Origin: HIMB114 sp008638005
GTDB lineage: Bacteria > Pseudomonadota > Alphaproteobacteria > Pelagibacterales > Pelagibacteraceae
Reading direction: 5' to 3'
Length of the DNA stretch: 64,000 nucleotides
NCBI GenBank assembly: GCA_032681305.1
Contig: CP136340.1
Coordinates: 1,054,001 to 1,118,000, forward strand
Positions 1 to 7,574 of the stretch are shown here, piece by piece. A program made the position numbers and the translations under genes. The notes under the pieces are model-generated. The model was not told the origin of the DNA and did no database searches. It was given only the letters and a program-made list of their open reading frames with translations. Each line of letters begins with the position of its first letter. Within the stretch, counting starts at the first letter, position 1.

Positions 1-840
1 CAATTAAAACAATTAGCTCAAAGAACTGAAGCAACTGTCCTACAGTGTTCTGGTAATGGTAGAGGTTTCTTTGCTCACAAACCGAGAGGTTCACAGTGGG
101 AAACGGGAGCTGCAGCTAATTTAATTTGGACTGGTTGCCCAGTGTCTGCAATTGTTAAAGATTGTGGTGGCGTTGTAAGCGGAGCAAAATTTATGACTTC
201 AGCTGGAGCAGACATGCCAAAACAATTAGATCCTATGAAAGCGTTAGTAGAAAGATCAGTACCAATAAAAGCGCACAAAGATGCTCTAGTAGCTTGGGAA
301 GTAAACGGTGTTGCTATTCCAAATTCACATGGTGGACCATTAAGAATGATTACACCTGGATACTTTGGAATTAACAATGTTAAACATGTAGGTAAACTTG
401 CTTTCACGGCAAAAGAATCTCAAGTTAAATATATGAAATCAAGTTACAGAGTTTCTCCAATTGGAAAAAAAGGATCACAATATCCTTCTTGTTGGGAGAT
501 GCCTGTGAAATCTTGGATTACTTCACCTTTAAAAAGTGCAAAATCTGGAAATGTAGTTATTTCAGGTGTTGCGTTTGGTGGAACAAGAAAAGCTTCAAGC
601 ATCAAAGTTTCTGTTGATGGTGGTAAATCTTGGAAAAGCGCTAAGTTTACCGGACCTGACATGGGTAAATTTGCTTGGAGAAGATTTGTTTTTGAAACAA
701 AACTAAAACCAGGAACCTATAAAATCGTAAGTAAAGCTTCTGCTGGCGGAAAGTCTCAACCAAAATTGAGAATGGAAAACAGAAGAGGTTATTTACATAA
801 CGGTTGGTTAGACCATGGCGTTGATGTTACAGTTTCGTAA
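1..840 (+). CDS. Sulfite dehydrogenase molybdopterin subunit (SorA/SoxC-like), 5' end missing
   Basis: The window opens inside this gene, and the frame is open from base 1. The visible 279 residues contain the sulfite oxidase signature VLQCSGNGR; its Cys (residue 16 of the fragment) should ligate molybdenum. A GGPLRMITPGYFG segment and a C-terminal Ig-like dimerisation domain (near VSVDGGKSWKSA) follow, in family order. The family oxidises sulfite to sulfate in the periplasm and passes electrons to a cytochrome c. A cytochrome c gene overlaps the 3' end and a TauE/SafE exporter lies just beyond, which fits. SorA and SoxC cannot be separated here because the N-terminus is missing. The family assignment is firm. 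Confidence 0.9.
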   Translation, partial: QLKQLAQRTEATVLQCSGNGRGFFAHKPRGSQWETGAAANLIWTGCPVSAIVKDCGGVVSGAKFMTSAGADMPKQLDPMKALVERSVPIKAHKDALVAWEVNGVAIPNSHGGPLRMITPGYFGINNVKHVGKLAFTAKESQVKYMKSSYRVSPIGKKGSQYPSCWEMPVKSWITSPLKSAKSGNVVISGVAFGGTRKASSIKVSVDGGKSWKSAKFTGPDMGKFAWRRFVFETKLKPGTYKIVSKASAGGKSQPKLRMENRRGYLHNGWLDHGVDVTVS

Positions 841-1153
841 TATCATTTTCACAACCTTATTTATCGTTTCTATAACATCATCCCAATCTTGGGGTGATGT
901 TATGAAGCAAGGTATGGAGATCTTCAATGAGAAGGCGGGTTGTGGTGCGTGCCATGTATTAAAACATGCTGGATCTGAAGGAAACATTGGACCTAACTTG
1001 GATATGTCAAAAGATTCAAAAGATGTCGCATATGTGAAAGACATGGTTCAAAATGGACTGGGTGTCATGCCAGCTTTTGGTGAAGACGGAATATTAACTC
1101 CTGAGGAAGTTGATATCGTTTCTAAATATGTTGCAAATGTTGCAGGAAAGTAG
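815..1153 (+). CDS. Small periplasmic cytochrome c, electron acceptor of sulfite dehydrogenase (SorB-like)
   Basis: This 112-residue protein has an N-terminal hydrophobic signal segment (about residues 8-25), then a single haem-binding motif CGACH (C43, C46, H47) and a likely axial Met in GVMPAFG (M85). That is the plan of a class I monohaem cytochrome c. It overlaps the sulfite dehydrogenase gene by 26 bases in another frame, or by 17 if ATG 824 is the true start, so the two are translationally linked. The inferred role is to take electrons from the molybdenum subunit and hand them to the terminal oxidase chain. Confidence 0.85.
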   Translation: MALMLQFRNIIFTTLFIVSITSSQSWGDVMKQGMEIFNEKAGCGACHVLKHAGSEGNIGPNLDMSKDSKDVAYVKDMVQNGLGVMPAFGEDGILTPEEVDIVSKYVANVAGK

Positions 1154-1165
1154 ATAAAGAAAAAT

Positions 1166-1357
1166 ATGATTGAAGCATTAAATATGGGTGGATACGCGAT
1201 GTTCGTATGGCCCGCTTACTTTATCGCTCTTGGTTTAACTTTCTTTTTATACAAAAAATCAGTAAAGCAATTAAAAGTTGCTGAAAAAAAAGCTGAAGAG
1301 TTAGGCCTAGTTTCAAAAGAAGTTCAAGAAACTACAAGAGCTAATCAAACAGTTTAA
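1166..1357 (+). CDS. ccmD: CcmD-like small membrane protein
   Basis: This 63-residue protein has the CcmD pattern: MGGYAMFVWPAYF followed by one membrane helix and a charged, Lys/Glu-rich cytoplasmic tail. CcmD is the small subunit of the haem exporter used in cytochrome c maturation. No ccmABC genes are nearby. Instead it sits 12 bases after a cytochrome c gene and is probably co-transcribed with it. It may be the general CcmD displaced from its operon, or a CcmD-like helper for the sulfite-linked cytochrome. Confidence 0.65.
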   Translation: MIEALNMGGYAMFVWPAYFIALGLTFFLYKKSVKQLKVAEKKAEELGLVSKEVQETTRANQTV

Positions 1358-1361
1358 TATA

Positions 1362-2105
1362 TCAAAAAATTTTAAAACCCATTCGTATTGCTACAAACAA
1401 TACGAGTGCGCTTGTCAGTAACGCTAAAATTCTGGTTGGTAGCAATTTAATATTAACAAAATTACCAATCTGACCCCCGATAAATACCGCTAACATAAAA
1501 GGCCAATAATTTATTAATTCACTCAAAACCTCATTTTTTGTTAATTGTCCGAATATTCCTGAAATCGAGTTTATTAGGATAAACATTGAGGCAGCGGTTG
1601 CAATGTATTTTGGTTTTGCAGCCCTAATTAAAAATAAAATTGGACTTAGAAAAATTCCACCACCTATCCCTACAACACCAGATAAAAAACCCAGAATTCC
1701 TCCAATGAAAACAGAAATAGGAAAGGGAATAGATTTGTAACTTGTTTCATTATCATCATAGGTTTTAAAGTTGATTAATAATAACAAACCTGCAGTTGAT
1801 AAGATTACAAAGAGAAGAATTTCAAATAATTTTTTATCAATAGGTAGGGCTCCACCAATAAATGCCAAGGGAATTGATCCAATCAAATAGGGAAGAAGAA
1901 GTTTAAAATTTAAATTTCCTGCACGCGCATAATTAATACAATTTCCAGAAACAACGATAATATTACAACATAAGGCTATGACTGGAAATATTGTAAAAGG
2001 AATTCCCCAAAGCAATAGTAAGGCTAGATACGTAGAACCACCCCCAAATCCTACACTAGAATAAATTGTAGCGGTGATAAAAAATAAAATAAGTAAAATA
2101 ATCAA
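1362..2105 (-). CDS. TauE/SafE family anion exporter
   Basis: This 247-residue membrane protein has seven to eight hydrophobic helices and two inverted halves, each with the glycine-rich TauE motif (YSSVGFGGGSTY near the N-terminus, SGVVGIGGGIFLSP in the middle). The family exports sulfite, sulfoacetate or related organosulfur anions. It converges on the sulfite dehydrogenase operon, with stop codons about 4 bases apart, so sulfite is the likely substrate. This is inference from context, since the family is broad. A second member lies at 54978-55817. Confidence 0.82.
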   Translation of the reverse strand: MIILLILFFITATIYSSVGFGGGSTYLALLLLWGIPFTIFPVIALCCNIIVVSGNCINYARAGNLNFKLLLPYLIGSIPLAFIGGALPIDKKLFEILLFVILSTAGLLLLINFKTYDDNETSYKSIPFPISVFIGGILGFLSGVVGIGGGIFLSPILFLIRAAKPKYIATAASMFILINSISGIFGQLTKNEVLSELINYWPFMLAVFIGGQIGNFVNIKLLPTRILALLTSALVLFVAIRMGFKIF

Positions 2106-2106
2106 A

Positions 2107-2991
2107 TTAATATCTCAATTCAGTAATTTTTTTTATATGCGTTGGTTTAATTTCACAACATCCACCAATTAATTTCGCACCCATATCAATAAACTCTTTT
2201 GAAATTTCTTGAAATTTTAAAACTGTTAAATCCTCATTTTTTCCAAGCGCTAGATTTGGATTTGAAGAGTCAGGCTTCCAACCAATAGGTATTTCTCTAA
2301 ATGCGTTAACTTTAAATCCAAATGGTAAACCAGAATTTAAAAAATCATTTTTTACTGATATGACATCTTCATATGCAACACAGGATCCTGTGATAGCAGT
2401 TGGTTTAAAATTTTTAACTTTCTCAATTACATCACGTAACTTTTCACCGGAGGGTAATAAGCCATTTTTTTTAAAATGAATTCCAATAACAAAAGGTTTG
2501 TTAAAATCTTTTATAGATTGAACTGCTATTTCAATTTCATCAAAGCTACTTAAAACATCAAGGTAAAACAAGTCTACCCCTTCATTTAAAATTTTAGCCT
2601 GATCATAAAAATTTTGTTTAATCTTTTCTATATCACCAAGTTCAGGAAGGTATGTAAAGTTTTGTGGTGGTAAACTGCCAGCAATTAAAACTTTTTTACC
2701 AGATTCTTTTACTGATTGTTTTGCAAGTTTTACGGCAGTTGTATTTAGTTCTTCAAATCGATTTTCAATTTGATTTTCTTCTAATCGTCTTCTTCTACAA
2801 CCAAAAGTATTGGTTAATATGATTTCTGCCCCAGAGTTTATAAAGTCTAAATGACAATCTTTGATTATTTGATGATAGTCTTTATTCATTAAGGCTGTTG
2901 CAGACCATAAGTTAGATATAGGCTTTACACCTCGAGCTAGAAGTTCTTGCCCCATACCACCATCTAAAATTTTAAATCCTTCTTTAAACAA
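2107..2991 (-). CDS. Homocysteine S-methyltransferase family protein
   Basis: This 294-residue single-domain protein starts with the family motif ILDGGMGQELLARG. It carries the expected zinc cysteines: one in TGSCVAYED (near residue 204) and the pair in GGCCE (C278, C279). Family members move a methyl group to homocysteine to make methionine, using S-methylmethionine, betaine or related donors, without cobalamin. The donor cannot be told from sequence. Only one base separates it from the TauE-like gene downstream on the same strand. No SAM riboswitch is recognisable in the short upstream gap. Confidence 0.85.
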   Translation of the reverse strand: MFKEGFKILDGGMGQELLARGVKPISNLWSATALMNKDYHQIIKDCHLDFINSGAEIILTNTFGCRRRRLEENQIENRFEELNTTAVKLAKQSVKESGKKVLIAGSLPPQNFTYLPELGDIEKIKQNFYDQAKILNEGVDLFYLDVLSSFDEIEIAVQSIKDFNKPFVIGIHFKKNGLLPSGEKLRDVIEKVKNFKPTAITGSCVAYEDVISVKNDFLNSGLPFGFKVNAFREIPIGWKPDSSNPNLALGKNEDLTVLKFQEISKEFIDMGAKLIGGCCEIKPTHIKKITELRY

Positions 2992-3056
2992 TTAATAACT
3001 CTCTAAACTTTTATTAAACCTTGAATTAAATGATTAAAATCATATATCAATTTTCT

Positions 3057-3758
3057 ATGATAAATATCATTAAATATGAAGACTTAGGTGGAGCTGATCA
3101 TGGATGGCTAAAAGCAAAACATCATTTTAGTTTTGCAAGCTATCAAGACCCAAACAGAGTACGCTTTGGACCCATGAGAGTGATTAATGATGATGTTGTT
3201 GCTCCAAAAAAAGGATTTGATCCTCATCCTCACGATAATATGGAAATTATTACCTATGTCAGAAGTGGTGCCATTACACATAAAGACGATATGGGAAATG
3301 AGGGCAGGACAGAAGCTGGCGATGTACAAGTCATGTCAGCAGGTACAGGCGTTGTACACTCTGAATATAATTTAGAAAATGAAGCTACCAACTTGTATCA
3401 AATCTGGATGTTTCCAAATAAAAAAAATGTAAAACCTAGATGGGACGCAAAGCAATTTCCAAAAGAACCTGTAGAGGGAAAATTAAAACCTTTAGTTACT
3501 GGTTTTGATAGTGACCATAATGACTCATTAAAAATTTACCAAGATGCGATCATATATGCTGGAAAAGTTAATAAAGGTAAAAGTGTAGAGCAAACAATTG
3601 ACCGGGACCAAGCCTATGTTTTGTGTTCTGAAGGAAAAATAAAAATAAATGATATTGAGATTAAAAAAGGTGATGGAGCTGAAATTACAGATTTAAAGAA
3701 TGTTAAAATTACATCATTAGAAGATAGTGAAATTTTATTTATTGATCTTCCACGCTAG
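3057..3758 (+). CDS. Pirin family cupin protein (YhaK/YhhW type)
   Basis: The protein is a two-domain cupin. From ATG 3057, its first residues (MINIIKYEDLGGADHGWLKA) align with the usual pirin N-terminus, so I prefer this start to an in-frame ATG at 3030. The four metal ligands of the N-terminal cupin are present: H57 and H59 in DPHPHDN, H101 and E103 in VVHSEYN. Some pirins cleave quercetin, but the physiological substrate in most bacteria is unknown. A TATA-like hexamer at 3043-3048 ends 8 bases before the start and no Shine-Dalgarno sequence is visible. Confidence 0.85.
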   Translation: MINIIKYEDLGGADHGWLKAKHHFSFASYQDPNRVRFGPMRVINDDVVAPKKGFDPHPHDNMEIITYVRSGAITHKDDMGNEGRTEAGDVQVMSAGTGVVHSEYNLENEATNLYQIWMFPNKKNVKPRWDAKQFPKEPVEGKLKPLVTGFDSDHNDSLKIYQDAIIYAGKVNKGKSVEQTIDRDQAYVLCSEGKIKINDIEIKKGDGAEITDLKNVKITSLEDSEILFIDLPR

Positions 3759-3776
3759 ATCATTCATATTAATTAT

Positions 3777-4304
3777 ATGCCAATTGATAGCACAAAAGAT
3801 TTTAAACCTATTAACGTATCTGTATTAACTATCTCAGATACAAGAACAGAAGCTACCGATAAGTCTGGACAAATATTAGCTAAAAAAATTAAAGAAAAAG
3901 GCCATGGCCTTGCGCATAAAGTCATTGTTAAAGATGAAAAAGAGGAAATTAAAAAAATCCTTTTAGAATGGTGTAATGATAAAAATGTGGATGTCATTTT
4001 AACAACAGGCGGAACAGGGTTAACAGGTAGAGACACCACCCCTGAGGCATTAGAAGAAATTAAGGATAAAGATATCCCAGGATTTGGTGAATTATTTAGA
4101 TTAATTAGTTATAAAAAAATTGGAGCATCAACGATTCAATCAAGAGCCATGGCGGTTCTTGCAAAAGGCACTTATGTTTTTGCGTTACCAGGGTCATCCG
4201 GAGCTGTGACTGATGCATGGGAAGATATTTTAAAATATCAATTAGATTCAAGATTTAGACCATGTAATTTCATCGAACTAATTCCAAGACTAAACGAAAA
4301 GTAA
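3777..4304 (+). CDS. moaB: Molybdenum cofactor biosynthesis protein MoaB
   Basis: This 175-residue MoaB/MogA-fold protein has the MPT-binding motifs TISDTR, TTGGTGLTGRDTTPEA and ALPGSSGAV. It adenylylates molybdopterin ahead of metal insertion, or is an equivalent of MogA. It lies 18 bases after the pirin gene. The cofactor has clear clients in this window: the sulfite dehydrogenase at 1-840 (sulfite oxidase type) and CoxL at 7575 (cytidylylated type). Confidence 0.92.
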   Translation: MPIDSTKDFKPINVSVLTISDTRTEATDKSGQILAKKIKEKGHGLAHKVIVKDEKEEIKKILLEWCNDKNVDVILTTGGTGLTGRDTTPEALEEIKDKDIPGFGELFRLISYKKIGASTIQSRAMAVLAKGTYVFALPGSSGAVTDAWEDILKYQLDSRFRPCNFIELIPRLNEK

Positions 4305-4326
4305 ACTTCAAATCAAATTTTTATAT

Positions 4327-4359
4327 TTGACATATATTAATGTTATGTTATAACATAAC
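4327..4359 (+). promoter_or_regulatory. zur promoter with overlapping 18-bp Zur/Fur-type operator
   Basis: A -35 box TTGACA (4327-4332) and a -10 box TATAAC (4349-4354) are separated by 16 bases. The perfect palindrome GTTATGTTATAACATAAC (4342-4359) covers the -10 box and ends two bases before the zur ATG. Its TGTTATAACA core matches the general form of Zur sites. Transcription should start about 7 bases after the -10 box, at or next to the ATG, so the mRNA is probably leaderless. Autorepression by zinc-loaded Zur is the inference. Confidence 0.78.
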
Positions 4360-4361
4360 GT

Positions 4362-4727
4362 ATGAATTCAGATATTGTTTTAGATATAATCAAAAAAAGC
4401 AAAAAAAACCTTACCGCTTACGAGATACTTGAAAAGTTTGAAAAAATAAAAAAAGTCAAGCCAATGACTATTTACCGAGCTTTAAATTCGCTCATAGCCG
4501 ATGGCTTAATTCATAAGTCTAATCAAAATAAAACCTTTGTCTTATGTAATCATGATCATGGATTAAAACACAATCCAGCACTGGCTATATGCAAAAAATG
4601 TGGAGATACAAATGAGATAAGGTCAGATATTTTTTCAAATTTATTTAAAAAATATAAACCAAAAAATTTTGATTTTGCTAATTTTGAAATAGAGGTTTCT
4701 GCTTTGTGCAGATCCTGCGTTAATTAA
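4362..4727 (+). CDS. zur: Fur-family zinc uptake regulator (Zur)
   Basis: This 121-residue Fur-family repressor has a winged helix (about residues 15-65, with recognition segment KPMTIYRALNSLIADGLIH), then a dimerisation domain with HDHG, the structural zinc pair CKKC (near 87-90) and a second CRSC pair at the C-terminus. The two CxxC pairs and His-rich hinge are typical of Zur. The Zur-like palindrome in its own promoter supports this over Fur or PerR. The next gene starts on the base after its stop codon, so the two form an operon. Confidence 0.85.
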   Translation: MNSDIVLDIIKKSKKNLTAYEILEKFEKIKKVKPMTIYRALNSLIADGLIHKSNQNKTFVLCNHDHGLKHNPALAICKKCGDTNEIRSDIFSNLFKKYKPKNFDFANFEIEVSALCRSCVN

Positions 4728-5120
4728 ATGGAACATTCTCATACATTACCAGAATTTTTACACATATTTGAAGAGTATGATGTTTTAAGAGGTTTTATCT
4801 TTGGACTGGTGCATACCATTATCCCTTTGATTGGCTACTATTCTGGTTGGAGCATCAATAGATTGCTCAAGATTATATCCAATGGTTATATTGCTGGGCT
4901 TGTGGGTGTAGTTTTGGCACACGTCATTGCAGATTTTGTAGCAGCAACTTTAGACCCTCATTTAAAATCAGCTGCAATAGGAATTGTTTTAGGTGGTTTA
5001 GCGCCTTTAGCTCTTATACCTTTATTAGAAAAATATATTGTTAAAAGTAAGCACCATATTGTTGTTGGTGATCATGAAGATGTAAAAAAAGATTTAGAAG
5101 ATAAACATAGTCATAAATAA
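4728..5120 (+). CDS. Unrecognised His-ended membrane protein in the zur operon
   Basis: I do not recognise this 130-residue family. It has three to four hydrophobic helices (roughly residues 18-40, 50-75, 80-102) with internal His residues (HTIIP, AHVIAD). Histidines cluster at both ends: MEHSH at the N-terminus, and KHH, DHED and KHSHK in the charged C-terminal tail. It starts directly after the zur stop codon, so it should be repressed with zur when zinc is plentiful. The His-rich termini suggest metal binding or transport. This is inference, as no transporter family motif is visible. Confidence 0.75.
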   Translation: MEHSHTLPEFLHIFEEYDVLRGFIFGLVHTIIPLIGYYSGWSINRLLKIISNGYIAGLVGVVLAHVIADFVAATLDPHLKSAAIGIVLGGLAPLALIPLLEKYIVKSKHHIVVGDHEDVKKDLEDKHSHK

Positions 5121-6185
5121 CTATATTACTCTTCTTTCTCTTTCGCTTTCAGTTTTTAGCTGACCACAAGCTCCTAAAATATCATCTCCTCTAGATTTTC
5201 TTAAGGTAACAATGTGACCATTATTTTTTATTATTTCCATGAATTTTGAAGCTTGTTCTTCAGTCGATGGTAAATATTTTACGCCAGGCCACGGGTTAAA
5301 TTGAATAAGGTTTAATTTACTTGGAAATTTTGACATAATTTTTGATAGCTCTTTTGCACATTGTTCGCTGTCATTTACGTCTTTTAAAAGCACATATTCA
5401 ATAAATATTTTTTCATTATTTTTTTTTGCATATTCATTGCAATGATTAATTATATCTTGAATATTATATTTTTTATTAATTGGCATAATTGAATTTCTAA
5501 TTTCATCATTTGATGCATGTAAAGATAGAGCTAAATAAGTTCCTATTTCATCGCCTGCTTTTTTGATATTCGGTGAAATTCCAGAAGTTGATATTGTGAT
5601 TTTTTTATTTGAAAAATTTAATCCATTTTCATCTTTTAAAATTTGTACTGACTTTTTAATATTTTCATAATTATAAAAAGGCTCGCCCATGCCCATATAA
5701 ACAATGTTATTAATTTTTTTTTGTTCGCCCCAATCATCTAATTCATCTTTAGCTACCATGATTTGATTTATAATTTCATTAGATAATAAGTTTTTTACTA
5801 ACGGTTGGACACCTGTATGGCAAAATTTACAATTTAAGGTACAGCCAACTTGAGATGAAATACATAAAGTTGAATGAGTATCTGAAGGAATATATACCGT
5901 TTCAACTAAATTTTTATCCTCCAATTCAAGAAGCCATTTAATAGTCCCGTCTTTTGAAATTTGCTTTTTTTTGATTAGAGGTCTTTTAATTGAAAGTAGG
6001 TTGTAAAGTTTATTTCTTAATTCTGCTGGAAGATTTGAAAATAAATTATAATCTGAAAATCCTTTTTGGTAATAAAATTTCCATATTTGATTAACGCGCA
6101 TAGATGTCTTTTTTTCATCTAATTCAATTTCTTTTTTTATATATTGTTTTAGATCTTCGTAGTTAAGATCTGAGATATGAAGCAT
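5121..6185 (-). CDS. rlmN: Dual-specificity 23S rRNA/tRNA adenine C2-methyltransferase RlmN
   Basis: This 354-residue radical-SAM enzyme has the [4Fe-4S] motif CTLNCKFC (C115, C119, C122), the GMGEPFYNY segment and the late catalytic Cys in LGACGQLK (C340). It methylates C2 of A2503 in 23S rRNA and A37 of some tRNAs. The length is normal for the family. It follows the DUF1244 gene on the same strand with 3 bases between. Its stop meets the stop of the zur-linked membrane protein, making a convergent pair with no intergenic DNA. Confidence 0.95.
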   Translation of the reverse strand: MLHISDLNYEDLKQYIKKEIELDEKKTSMRVNQIWKFYYQKGFSDYNLFSNLPAELRNKLYNLLSIKRPLIKKKQISKDGTIKWLLELEDKNLVETVYIPSDTHSTLCISSQVGCTLNCKFCHTGVQPLVKNLLSNEIINQIMVAKDELDDWGEQKKINNIVYMGMGEPFYNYENIKKSVQILKDENGLNFSNKKITISTSGISPNIKKAGDEIGTYLALSLHASNDEIRNSIMPINKKYNIQDIINHCNEYAKKNNEKIFIEYVLLKDVNDSEQCAKELSKIMSKFPSKLNLIQFNPWPGVKYLPSTEEQASKFMEIIKNNGHIVTLRKSRGDDILGACGQLKTESERERRVI

Positions 6186-6188
6186 TAA

Positions 6189-6434
6189 TTATTTTTGAAA
6201 TTTATCTTTCCACTCAGAGTAAGGCATTCCATAAATTAACTCTCGTGAATCTGGATCTGAAATTTCAACACCTTGTTTTTCAGCTTCTTCTCGAAACCAT
6301 TTAGATAAACAGTTTCTACAGAAACCAGCTAAGTTCATGAGATCAAGATTTTGAACATCTTTTCTTTCTCTTAAGTGATTTACAAGTCTTTCAAATGCTT
6401 TTGATTGAATTTCTTTTTTTGTAGCTTCATCCAT
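6189..6434 (-). CDS. DUF1244 domain protein
   Basis: This 81-residue protein matches the DUF1244 family, a small helical protein common in alpha- and gammaproteobacteria. Recognisable segments are the N-terminal helix with AFERLVNHLRERKDVQNLDLMN, the NLAGFCRNCLSKWF core with its Cys pair, and the YGMPYSEWK end. The function is unknown. It is the first gene of a two-gene unit with rlmN. Its start codon is only 23 bases from that of the divergent CoxG gene. Confidence 0.88.
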   Translation of the reverse strand: MDEATKKEIQSKAFERLVNHLRERKDVQNLDLMNLAGFCRNCLSKWFREEAEKQGVEISDPDSRELIYGMPYSEWKDKFQK

Positions 6435-6457
6435 AAAAATAAATATAAGAGTTTAAA

Positions 6458-7006
6458 ATGAAATTAACAGGTTCTTATAAAATTCCAACCGATAAGCAAA
6501 CGGTTTGGGATGCTTTAAATAATCCAGATATTCTCCAAGAATGTATTCCAGGATGCGAAGAGTTTAAAAAAAACTCTGATACCAGTTTTACAGCCACTGC
6601 CACCAATAAAATTGGTCCATTTAATGCCAGTTTTACCGGTGATGTTGAATTAAAAGATTTAAATCCACCCAACAGTTACAAACTGGTTGGGCAAGGCAAT
6701 TCTCCAGTTGGATTTGCTTCTGGTGAAGCTACTGTAACTTTATCTGAAGAAGATGGGCAAACCGTTTTAAGCTACGATGTTGAAGCAAATGTTGGTGGTA
6801 AAATTGCGCAAGTTGGTTCACGTCTAATCGATATGACTGCAAAAAAAATGGCTGATATTTTTTTTGGTAAGTTTTCTGAAGTCGTATCTCCAGAAGGATC
6901 AAAACCAGTTGCAGTCGATGATGGTAAAAAACCATTAAATAAAAAATTAATATTTGCACTTGCAACATTAATTGTTATGGGTCTGATTTTATTTGGTTTT
7001 TTGTAA
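6458..7006 (+). CDS. coxG: CoxG-like SRPBCC protein with C-terminal membrane anchor
   Basis: This 182-residue protein has a START/SRPBCC lipid-type pocket (about residues 1-145, opening MKLTGSYKIPTDKQTVWDAL), then a linker and a C-terminal hydrophobic helix (about 163-181). That is the architecture of CoxG, which anchors CO dehydrogenase to the membrane in carboxydotrophs. It lies 80 bases upstream of the CoxS gene, and a short hairpin lies in the gap. It probably tethers the hydroxylase below to the inner membrane. The assignment is firm by fold and context. Confidence 0.88.
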   Translation: MKLTGSYKIPTDKQTVWDALNNPDILQECIPGCEEFKKNSDTSFTATATNKIGPFNASFTGDVELKDLNPPNSYKLVGQGNSPVGFASGEATVTLSEEDGQTVLSYDVEANVGGKIAQVGSRLIDMTAKKMADIFFGKFSEVVSPEGSKPVAVDDGKKPLNKKLIFALATLIVMGLILFGFL

Positions 7007-7055
7007 ACAACCAATAATTGCATTTCTTTTCTATCCTTGTCTTAGTTAATCTTTT

Positions 7056-7073
7056 TTGAGACAATAATCTCAA
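7056..7073 (+). promoter_or_regulatory. Short hairpin in the leader of the coxS-coxL-coxM operon
   Basis: TTGAGA and TCTCAA form a perfect 6-bp inverted repeat around a 6-base loop, ending just ahead of the ribosome binding site AAGGGG and the coxS ATG at 7087. It has no T-run, so it does not look like a terminator. It could be a protein binding site or an RNA element controlling translation. The evidence is only the symmetry and position. Confidence 0.3.
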
Positions 7074-7086
7074 CAAGGGGATTAAA

Positions 7087-7548
7087 ATGGCAAAGTTATC
7101 ATTAACTGTTAACGGAAAAAAAATAGAAAAAGAAGTTCCTGATAATACATTGTTGGCAAGTTTTATAAGAGAAAATCTTAATTTAACTGGAACACATGTT
7201 GGGTGCGACACCAGTCAATGCGGAGCATGTGTAGTGCATGTAAATGGAAAGTCAGTGAAAAGCTGCGCAATGTTTGCAGCAGATGCTAACAATTCTGAAA
7301 TTACGACAATAGAAGGATTGGAGAAAGACGGCAAGTTACATCCGGTTCAAGAGTCTTTTAAAAAACATCACGGACTTCAGTGCGGTTATTGTACTCCAGG
7401 AATGGTGATGAGTTCTATTGATTTACTTAAAACACATAAAAATCCAACTGACGATGAGATTAGAAAAGGATTAGAAGGTAACATTTGTAGATGTACTGGT
7501 TATCAAAATATAGTTGCCTCTGTTAAAGGCGCAATAGGAAAAGTTTAA
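7087..7548 (+). CDS. coxS: Molybdenum hydroxylase small subunit with two [2Fe-2S] clusters (CoxS)
   Basis: This 153-residue protein has a plant-type ferredoxin domain (GCDTSQCGACVVHVNG, with a further Cys in KSCAM) and a C-terminal helical [2Fe-2S] domain (CGYCTPGM and CRCTGY). It passes electrons from the Mo site of CoxL to the FAD of CoxM in the cytoplasm. The length is standard. A good ribosome site (AAGGGG) precedes it. The gene order S-L-M differs from the classic coxMSL order. Confidence 0.95.
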   Translation: MAKLSLTVNGKKIEKEVPDNTLLASFIRENLNLTGTHVGCDTSQCGACVVHVNGKSVKSCAMFAADANNSEITTIEGLEKDGKLHPVQESFKKHHGLQCGYCTPGMVMSSIDLLKTHKNPTDDEIRKGLEGNICRCTGYQNIVASVKGAIGKV

Positions 7549-7574
7549 AACAAATAAAAAAAGGAGAGAATTAA

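Noticed and set aside
6729..7023. Open frames on the minus strand opposite coxG
   Set aside because: They lie within and antisense to a clear SRPBCC gene, and their products look compositionally random.
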